14,751 nt of DNA from CAZUHK01 sp964620345 (lineage in GTDB: Bacteria; Planctomycetota; Phycisphaerae; Phycisphaerales; Zrk34). The stretch spans positions 1 to 14,751 of the forward strand of contig CAZUHK010000064.1 in NCBI GenBank assembly GCA_964620345.1, given 5' to 3'. Of the stretch, positions 1-5,469 are shown piece after piece. The notes below the pieces were generated by a model, which made no database searches, was not told where the DNA came from, and saw only the letters and a program-made list of their open reading frames with translations. The stretch's first letter is position 1, and each line of letters begins with the position of its first letter. The translations under genes were made by a program, and so were the position numbers.

Positions 1-2
1 TG

Positions 3-1481
3 GGCACGGGCGGGTCGGGCGGGCGCGAGGGGCCGATCGCGCAGATCGGCGCGGGGTTCGGCTCATTCCTGGCGACCAAGCTCAAGCTCAGCGACGCCGA
101 GCGGCGCGTCCTGCTGGCCGCGGGTATCGGCGCGGGCATCGGCGCGATCTTCCGCGCGCCGCTGGCCGGGGCGATCTTCGCCATCGAGGTGCTCTACCGC
201 GACCCGGATTTCGAGGCCGAGGGATTGATCCCCTCGTTCATCGCCACGACGGTGGCGTATTGCGTGTTCGGCCTGATCTTCGAGCTGGGCTTCGGGCTCA
301 ACACGTTCGGCCCGCTGTTCGCCGTGGCCCCGGGGCTCGCGTTCAGCCAGCCGCTACAACTGGCGCCGATGGCCGCGCTGGCCATCGCCATGGCGCTGGC
401 CAGCTTGCTCTACACCCAAATGTTCTATGGCCTGGGCGCGGCGTTCGGGCGATTATCGGTGCCCCGCGCGCTGCGCCCGGCGATCGGCGCGATGCTCACC
501 GGCCTGGTCGCGGTCGTCATCTACTACCTGCTGGGCATGCTCGACTTCAGCCCGGCCCAGCAAACCGAAAGCTTGAGCGTGCTGAGCTACGGCTACGGCT
601 TCCTGCAGCAGATACTCAATCCCGTGGGGGGCGCGGGGCTGTCGATCGCCTTGCTGCTGGTCGTGGGCTTGGGCAAGATGCTCACCACATCGCTGACGAT
701 CGGCTCGGGCGGCTCGGGTGGGGTGTTCGGCCCGAGCATGGTGATCGGCGGCTCACTGGGCGGCGTGGTCGGCCTCCTGTTCCACCAGTGGATGCCGGGC
801 CTGGTCGGCCAAACCGACGTGGTGGTTTTCGCGATTCTCGGCATGGCCGCGTTCTTCGCCGCCGCGGCCAATACCCCCGTCAGCACGCTCATCATGGTCA
901 GCGAACTGACCGGCAGCTACGAGCTGCTGCTGCCGGCGATGTGGGTCTGCTCGCTGGCGTATCTGATCAGCCGGCGGTGGACGATCTACGCCAAGCAGGT
1001 GCCCAGCCGCATCGACAGCCCCGCCCACCGCGGCGACTTCATCGTCGACATCCTCGAAGGCATGACCGTCCGCGATGCGTTCACCCAGGCCAGCCGCCAC
1101 TTCATCACCATCCCTTTCGAGATGTCCCTGCGCGAGGTGATCCGGGTCATCACCGACACGCGGCAGACCAGCTTCCCCGTGCTCGACCACGCGCAGAACT
1201 ACCACGGCCTGTTCTCGCTGAACGACATCCGCAAGTTTCTCTACGACGCGCAACTGGGCGACATCGCGGTGGCCCAGGATCTGGCGGCGGAGGTGTCGCC
1301 GGTGACGATGACGACCGACCTGGGGCAGGTGATCGGCCGATTCGCCGAGTCGAACTACGAAGAGCTGCCGGTGGTCGAACCCGAGGATTTGGGCACGGTT
1401 GTGGGCATGCTTCGCCGGGTCGATGTGATCGCGGCGTACAATGCGAAGCTGCTGGAGACACGCACGGCACAAGTGGATTGA
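3..1481 (+). CDS. ClC-family voltage-gated chloride channel/transporter with tandem CBS domains (5'-truncated by window edge)
   Basis: This protein moves chloride, and in some family members exchanges it for protons, across the inner membrane. The reading frame is open from base 3, so the N-terminus lies outside the window; 492 codons remain. Visible family signatures are GSGGREGP at residues 4-11, whose Glu9 is the external gating glutamate, and GGVFGP near residues 239-244, a chloride-filter motif. Many hydrophobic helices lie between them. Roughly the last 140 residues form two cytoplasmic CBS domains, which usually bind adenine nucleotides and regulate gating. At the position of the internal proton glutamate of E. 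coli ClC (Glu203) the sequence reads IEVLY, placing valine there as in animal ClC channels. A GTG at 189 could be read as a start, but that would discard the gating-glutamate region. A perfect hairpin lies 8 nt after the stop. The family assignment is firm; channel versus exchanger activity is inference. Confidence 0.93.
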   Translation, partial: GTGGSGGREGPIAQIGAGFGSFLATKLKLSDAERRVLLAAGIGAGIGAIFRAPLAGAIFAIEVLYRDPDFEAEGLIPSFIATTVAYCVFGLIFELGFGLNTFGPLFAVAPGLAFSQPLQLAPMAALAIAMALASLLYTQMFYGLGAAFGRLSVPRALRPAIGAMLTGLVAVVIYYLLGMLDFSPAQQTESLSVLSYGYGFLQQILNPVGGAGLSIALLLVVGLGKMLTTSLTIGSGGSGGVFGPSMVIGGSLGGVVGLLFHQWMPGLVGQTDVVVFAILGMAAFFAAAANTPVSTLIMVSELTGSYELLLPAMWVCSLAYLISRRWTIYAKQVPSRIDSPAHRGDFIVDILEGMTVRDAFTQASRHFITIPFEMSLREVIRVITDTRQTSFPVLDHAQNYHGLFSLNDIRKFLYDAQLGDIAVAQDLAAEVSPVTMTTDLGQVIGRFAESNYEELPVVEPEDLGTVVGMLRRVDVIAAYNAKLLETRTAQVD

Positions 1482-1489
1482 AAAGACGG

Positions 1490-1516
1490 CCACCGAGCGA
1501 CCGTGTCGCTCGGTGG
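1490..1516. repeat. 12-bp perfect palindrome (REP-like hairpin) between clc and rnpA
   Basis: The arms CCACCGAGCGAC (1490-1501) and GTCGCTCGGTGG (1505-1516) are perfect inverted repeats around a 3-nt loop, CGT. The hairpin starts 8 nt after the clc stop and ends 14 nt before the chosen rnpA ATG. No T-run follows on the plus strand, so it is not a standard intrinsic terminator for clc. It could be a dispersed REP-like element, a weak terminator or attenuator, or a structure limiting access to the rnpA start. The palindrome is seen directly; its role is not known. Confidence 0.7.
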
Positions 1517-1530
1517 TGATCCGGCAAACG

Positions 1531-1914
1531 ATGGGCGAACCCGGCACGACATATCGCTTCCCGCGCGAGCTTCGGCTGACCAAGCCGGGCGAGTTCGAGG
1601 CGGTGAAGGCGGCGAAGGCGGTGAAGCACGCCGGGCCGTTGCGCATGGGGTCGATGCCCAACGACCTGGGCCACAACCGCCTGGGCCTGGCCGTGTCGCG
1701 ACGGGCGGGCAACGCGGTGAGGCGTAACCGCATCAAGCGGATGCTGCGCGAGAGCTTCCGATTGTTGCAGCACCAACTGCCCGGCGCATACGATCTGGTG
1801 ATCAGCGTGCGGCCGCACGAGCCGGCCAAGCTCGAACGATACCGCGCCTGGCTGGCCGACGTGGTTACGCAGAGCGACCGTCACTGGCGCCGCCGCGAGA
1901 AACGTGATGGTTGA
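1531..1914 (+). CDS. rnpA: Ribonuclease P protein component
   Basis: RnpA is the small basic protein subunit that helps the RNase P RNA bind precursor tRNA and trim its 5' leader. The 127-residue product has the usual length and rich Arg/Lys content. Residues 8-17 (YRFPRELRLT) form the typical N-terminal segment, and residues 60-77, beginning GNAVRRNRIKR, are the conserved RNR motif that contacts the RNA. The ATG at 1531 was chosen because upstream in-frame codons run through the hairpin and the clc tail. No convincing ribosome-binding site precedes it, and an in-frame GTG at 1516 is an alternative. The 3' end overlaps yidD by 8-11 nt, a conserved bacterial pairing. The usual upstream partner rpmH (ribosomal protein L34) is absent; a chloride-channel gene sits there instead. 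Confidence 0.95.
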   Translation: MGEPGTTYRFPRELRLTKPGEFEAVKAAKAVKHAGPLRMGSMPNDLGHNRLGLAVSRRAGNAVRRNRIKRMLRESFRLLQHQLPGAYDLVISVRPHEPAKLERYRAWLADVVTQSDRHWRRREKRDG

Positions 1915-2158
1915 AACCGCCGAACAACCCGCTGCGCGACGCACCGGGCCGGCCGTGCGCCTCGTCGTCGCGCTGGTCTGGTGTTACCGCCACACGCTGG
2001 GCCACGTGATGGGCGGCCACTGTCGCTACCACCCCACGTGCAGCCAGTACATGATCGATGCGGTGCACAAGTACGGCGCGATCCGCGGCACGCTCAAAGG
2101 CCTTGGCCGCATCGGCCGATGCCACCCCTTCCGCGAAGGCGGATACGACCCGGCCTGA
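1907..2158 (+). CDS. yidD: Membrane protein insertion efficiency factor YidD
   Basis: YidD is a small protein tied to the inner membrane that aids YidC/Sec-dependent insertion of membrane proteins. The 83-residue product carries the family's Cys-containing core HPTCSQY near residues 42-48. The C-terminal signature RCHPFREGGYDPA spans residues 71-83. A short hydrophobic or amphipathic segment (about residues 17-30) precedes the core. The start is either the ATG at 1907 or the GTG just before it at 1904. Both overlap the end of rnpA, suggesting coupled translation. yidC, the usual next gene in many bacteria, is not here; a YihY-type membrane protein follows 42 nt later. Confidence 0.94.
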   Translation: MVETAEQPAARRTGPAVRLVVALVWCYRHTLGHVMGGHCRYHPTCSQYMIDAVHKYGAIRGTLKGLGRIGRCHPFREGGYDPA

Positions 2159-2200
2159 GGCCCTTCACAGCGCACCGACCATTCAACCGATAAGAACCCC

Positions 2201-3664
2201 ATGGCGCGTCACTGGTTCGACAAGCAGGCCGTCCGACTGCGGCGCTGGACCCGTGGCACCGACGGCCAGCTCACGCGCGCCCAGCGCACCGTCGGCTGGT
2301 GGCTGGACCTGGTACGCCACGTCACCGAGCAGTTGCGCAGCGACCGCGCCGGGCAGATGGCCGCGGCGCTGACGTACCACACCATGTTCTCGCTGCTGCC
2401 GACCATCGTGCTCATGCTCGTCGTGCTCAACGCCTTCGTCGGTGAAGAGAAGCGCGAGGAATACAAGACCATGGCGGTGGAGTGGCTGACCAAGCCCATC
2501 GCCCCCGATCAGCAGGTGCGGGTGGACGACGACGGCCCGCCGGCCGACCAGGAGCTGACCGCCGAGCAGCAGGAGCAGCTCGACCAGGCGGCGATCGAGG
2601 CACGCGAGCGGCGGCGGGCGTTCGACGAAGCCCGGGCCGGTGTCGAACAGCAGGTCATGGGCGTGCTCAACACGCTGGAAAAGGTCAACTTCGGCGGGAT
2701 ATCGATCATCGGCCTGCTCGTGTTCATCTACGGTGCCACGGGGTTGCTGACCACGATCGAAAAGTCGTTCAACCTCGTGTACGACGCGCCGAAGATGCGC
2801 CCGCCGTTCCTGCGGTTTCCGCTGTATTTCACGGTGATCGTGCTGGGCCCGGTCGTGGTGCTGGCCGGCCAGGCCGGTCAGGAGATGATCAGGAACGCGA
2901 TCGAGACCGGCGCGTGGACCGGCTGGGCCGCGGGGCCGCTGGTTTTCGTCACGCCGATGCTCACCATCGGCACGGTCGCCACGCTCGTGTTCAGGTTCAT
3001 GCCCAACACGAAGGTGGCCTGGCACGCGGCGATCATCGGCGCGTTTGCCAGCACCGTGCTGTGGTTCGCCGCGATCGAGGGGTTGAAGATTTTCGTCGTC
3101 CACACCGCCACATCGAGCATCTACGGCGCGCTGTTCCTGCTGCCGCTGTTTTTGCTGTGGCTTTGGATCAGTTGGGTAATCATCCTGTTCGGCCTGGAGC
3201 TGGCGTACACGATTCAGCACATCCGCCGCCTGCGCTTTCAGCGGCGCGAGCTGGATCAGCAGGTGGTGATCGACATCGCGTGGCTGCTGCCGCTGGTCGC
3301 GAGCATCGCGCAGGCATTCGAAGACGGGCGGACCACGAGCGTGGGCAAGCTGGCCGGGGAACTGAACCTGCCGGTCCGCGCCGTGAGCCGCATGCTCCAC
3401 GAGCTGGAGCGGGCCGACCTGGTTCGACAGGTCGAAAGCGACAACGAAACCCTCGCTTATACCCTCGCCCGCCCGGCCGAGAGGATCAGCGCCGCGGCCG
3501 TGCTTGACGTAGGCGAACGGCTGATGCCCACGGTCGGCGGCGGCACGAGCGAAGACCCGGCCTGGAAGCTGATCCGCCGGATGCGCAACGAATCCCGCCA
3601 GGCCGCGGCCGACACCACTCTCGCTCAACTCGCCCGTAACGGCTCGGCCGATTCCACCGGGTAA
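2201..3664 (+). CDS. YihY/BrkB (UPF0761) family inner-membrane protein with C-terminal winged-helix-like domain
   Basis: The 487-residue protein matches the YihY/virulence-factor-BrkB family (once misnamed ribonuclease BN), polytopic inner-membrane proteins of uncertain function. The family's first segment AALTYHTMFSLLP is at residues 55-67. Later membrane helices lie at about 166-186, 205-225, 245-265, 275-300 and 315-337. Between the first and second helices, roughly residues 81-155, is a long hydrophilic stretch rich in Glu, Gln and Arg that looks helical or coiled-coil. This loop seems longer than in short family members. After the last helix, residues about 345-425 resemble a cytoplasmic winged-helix domain, a common extension in this family. 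The ATG at 2201 follows yidD by 42 nt with no strong Shine-Dalgarno site. The 3' end overlaps the convergent dus gene by 40 nt. Confidence 0.88.
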   Translation: MARHWFDKQAVRLRRWTRGTDGQLTRAQRTVGWWLDLVRHVTEQLRSDRAGQMAAALTYHTMFSLLPTIVLMLVVLNAFVGEEKREEYKTMAVEWLTKPIAPDQQVRVDDDGPPADQELTAEQQEQLDQAAIEARERRRAFDEARAGVEQQVMGVLNTLEKVNFGGISIIGLLVFIYGATGLLTTIEKSFNLVYDAPKMRPPFLRFPLYFTVIVLGPVVVLAGQAGQEMIRNAIETGAWTGWAAGPLVFVTPMLTIGTVATLVFRFMPNTKVAWHAAIIGAFASTVLWFAAIEGLKIFVVHTATSSIYGALFLLPLFLLWLWISWVIILFGLELAYTIQHIRRLRFQRRELDQQVVIDIAWLLPLVASIAQAFEDGRTTSVGKLAGELNLPVRAVSRMLHELERADLVRQVESDNETLAYTLARPAERISAAAVLDVGERLMPTVGGGTSEDPAWKLIRRMRNESRQAAADTTLAQLARNGSADSTG

Positions 3665-4851
3665 TGCGCGTCCAGCGCCGCGTGCCAGTCGGCGATGGTC
3701 TGCACGCGGATGAACGCATCCTTCACCGCGTCGGCCTTGGGATGATGCCGGCTGAACTTGATGCCGAACTTGCGCATCGTCCGGCCGGCGGTCTTCTCAC
3801 CGTGGATCGCCACGGACAGGCGGAAGTGTTCGGCCAGCACGGCACGCTGTTCGCACAACGTCGGCTCGGCCGATTGCTCGCCGCGCATGAGCTGGTGGGC
3901 TTGGCGGAAGATCCACGGGTCGCCGATGCAGCCGCGGGCGACGCTGACCGCATCCACGCCGGTCTCGCGGATCATGTCAAAGATGGCCTGCGGGCTGAAG
4001 ATGTCACCCGAGCCCAACAGCCGTAACGCGGATGCGTTGCGACGAACCAAGAGCGGAAGCGCTTGGTTCCCCGCTTCGCCTTGCGCCGGTTGCGCGCCGG
4101 GCGTCTGCGAGTCGGGCGGTGTGGCAGCTTGCGGCATCGCGTGGGCATGACCGAGAGCTTCCGCTCTGGGCTCGTTCGGGGGCGGCGCGGCGCCCGCCGA
4201 GCCCTTGTACGTGGCGACGATCTTCTTCAGCGCCGGCCACCTGCTCGGGCCGTCGTATTTCTGCGCGACGGTGCGGCCGTGGATCGTGGCGGCGGCGAAG
4301 CCGTTGTCGATCACCGCCTGGAGGATGGTGTGAAAGTTCTTCTCGGCTTCGAGCGAATCGTCGTAGCCGCGGCGCAGCTTGATCGACATCGGGCGGACGC
4401 CGCCGACCGCGTCGGCCACGGCCTTGACGATCGCCACCGCCTCATCGGGCGCGCTGAGCAGGTGCCCGCCGCGGCACTTTTTCTTGATCTTCTTCACCGG
4501 GCAGGCGAGGTTGATGTCGATCACGTCGTATCCGAGCTTCACCAGCACCTTGGCGCCCGCGGCGATCTCATCGGGATGCGATCCCATGAGCTGGCCGGCG
4601 ATGGGGTGGTCCTCGTCTTCCAGCTCGGCGTGGCGCAGGCCCTTGCCGCCGTTGATCAGGAAGTAATCGAGCATCGCCTCGGTGATGCAGTAGGGGCAGC
4701 CGTGGCGCCGGGCGATCAGGCGCATCGCCGCGTCGGAGTAGCCGGCCAGGCCCGCCTGGAAGAACGGCGCCCGCTCGACCCACGCGAACGGGTCGTTCGT
4801 CGGCGGCGCGGGGCGGGGTGGAGATTTGCCGTCGCGAATCATCGGGTGCAT
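3625..4851 (-). CDS. tRNA-dihydrouridine synthase (Dus family) with an in-frame repeat insertion
   Basis: Dus enzymes are FMN- and NADPH-dependent and reduce specific uridines in tRNA to dihydrouridine. The TIM-barrel landmarks are present in order. They include FQAGLAGYSDAAMR near residue 31, NLACP with the expected catalytic Cys at 117, SIKLRRG with a conserved Lys near 158, and HGRT at 191-194. GSGDIF near 280-286 and RGCIGDPWIF near 306-315 form the flavin phosphate site, followed by a helical tRNA-binding tail. At 408 residues it is longer than the usual 310-350. Most of the excess is an insert at about residues 219-275, rich in Pro, Ala and Gln, between the ATYK helix end and the LLGSGD strand; it coincides with the inverted repeat at 4044-4176. 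The start at 4851 has no Shine-Dalgarno site, and ATG 4842 is an alternative. The subfamily (A, B or C) cannot be fixed. Confidence 0.9.
   Translation of the reverse strand: MHPMIRDGKSPPRPAPPTNDPFAWVERAPFFQAGLAGYSDAAMRLIARRHGCPYCITEAMLDYFLINGGKGLRHAELEDEDHPIAGQLMGSHPDEIAAGAKVLVKLGYDVIDINLACPVKKIKKKCRGGHLLSAPDEAVAIVKAVADAVGGVRPMSIKLRRGYDDSLEAEKNFHTILQAVIDNGFAAATIHGRTVAQKYDGPSRWPALKKIVATYKGSAGAAPPPNEPRAEALGHAHAMPQAATPPDSQTPGAQPAQGEAGNQALPLLVRRNASALRLLGSGDIFSPQAIFDMIRETGVDAVSVARGCIGDPWIFRQAHQLMRGEQSAEPTLCEQRAVLAEHFRLSVAIHGEKTAGRTMRKFGIKFSRHHPKADAVKDAFIRVQTIADWHAALDAHYPVESAEPLRAS
4044..4176. repeat. REPIN/BIME-like paired palindromic repeat inserted in frame within dus
   Basis: Two related palindromic units lie in opposite orientation about 100 bp apart. 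On the plus strand the left unit has arms GAACCAAG (4044-4051) and CTTGGTTC (4062-4069) around AGCGGAAGCG. The right unit has arms AGAGC (4154-4158) and GCTCT (4163-4167) around TTCC. The cores GAGCGGAAGC (4051-4060) and GCTTCCGCTC (4157-4166) are exact reverse complements. Aligned in the same sense, the two units agree over about 24 nt with only a few mismatches. The element encodes residues about 226-270 of the Dus protein, exactly the non-homologous insert. Paired inverted REP units of this length are the architecture of REPINs mobilised by RAYT (TnpA-REP) transposases. No such transposase is in the window, so mobility is inference. Confidence 0.72.
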
Positions 4852-4906
4852 GATATGGCAACGGTCCGCGCCGGGCCGGGTATTTCAACACGAGGCCATA
4901 GCCCGC

Positions 4907-5380
4907 ATGACCATTCGCCCCACCATCATCGTCCTGCTGGCCCTGCCGCTGCTGATCGCCGGCGGCTGCGAGAGCGTGAAGCACCTGGCCACCTCGCTGG
5001 ACCCCGGCGGGTCGCGCTCGGACCAGCGGTCCGACCCGCGCGTCTACCCCGAATACCTGCCGCTGGGCGACGAGCTGGCGATCGAGGTTCGCCGCGTCGA
5101 TCGCGAGCACATCCGCATCGACAACCGCACCGCTGTGCCTTACACGCAGGTTCCGGTGTGGATCAACGAGACGTACGGCCAGACGCTCGAGGAGATTCCC
5201 CTGGGCGAAAGCAAGCCAATCGCGCTGGTGGGGTTCATCAATCAGTTCGGCGAGCAGTACCCGGTCGGCTCGCTGCTGGCGCCCGAGCAATCGCGCACGG
5301 TCGTCTCGGCGGTGCTGGTGATCGACGGCGAACGCCGCCCCCTGGGCATCCGCCTGCCCGATGACTGGCAGTACCGCTGA
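4907..5380 (+). CDS. Small predicted lipoprotein of unknown function
   Basis: The 157-residue product starts with a short charged N-region and hydrophobic segment (residues 7-18), then a lipobox ending IAGGC with Cys21. It is therefore predicted to be exported and lipid-anchored to the periplasmic face of a membrane. A hydrophilic linker of about 25 residues follows. The remaining part, from about residue 48, has alternating hydrophobic residues suggesting a small beta-sandwich domain, with a conserved-looking stretch IDNRTAVPYTQVPVWINE at 71-88. I do not recognise the family. The frame is open upstream to 4826, but that would overlap the divergent dus start and bury the signal peptide. ATG 4907 has a weak GAGG 11 nt upstream. 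It lies 55 nt from the divergent dus start and 89 nt before recG. Confidence 0.72.
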   Translation: MTIRPTIIVLLALPLLIAGGCESVKHLATSLDPGGSRSDQRSDPRVYPEYLPLGDELAIEVRRVDREHIRIDNRTAVPYTQVPVWINETYGQTLEEIPLGESKPIALVGFINQFGEQYPVGSLLAPEQSRTVVSAVLVIDGERRPLGIRLPDDWQYR

Positions 5381-5432
5381 GGCGGTTGATCGGCGCTTCA
5401 CCCCCCAAGCCCGGTGATGCGAGTCTTCGAGC

Positions 5433-5463
5433 TTGGTCGGGATCGCCCGGCCCCGATTATCAT
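5433..5463 (+). promoter_or_regulatory. Possible recG promoter giving a leaderless transcript
   Basis: A -10-like hexamer TATCAT is at 5458-5463 and the recG ATG begins 6 nt later, where transcription would be expected to start. The best upstream -35 candidate is TTGGTC at 5433-5438, a weak match with a long 19-nt spacer. No Shine-Dalgarno site lies before the ATG, which fits leaderless translation. The evidence is only motif matching. Confidence 0.3.
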
Positions 5464-5469
5464 GCCTGA

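Noticed and set aside
189..1481. clc gene starting at GTG 189
   Set aside because: The frame is open back to the window edge and the upstream codons encode the conserved GREGP segment, so 189 is internal.
1490..1516. Reading the 12-bp hairpin as an intrinsic terminator of clc
   Set aside because: No run of Ts follows on the plus strand. On the minus strand only four Ts occur, a few bases away, and no minus-strand gene ends there.
753..1829. Minus-strand frame covering the end of clc and rnpA
   Set aside because: It runs across two well-supported plus-strand genes and has no recognisable domain.
2183..3628. Open frame of 481 codons antisense to the YihY-like gene
   Set aside because: The plus strand encodes a membrane protein with clear family motifs. 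The antisense product is a low-complexity His/Asp/Arg-rich sequence.
4063..5364. Plus-strand frame of 433 codons opposite dus
   Set aside because: It is antisense to dus and then out of frame across the lipoprotein gene. Composition is typical of a shadow frame.
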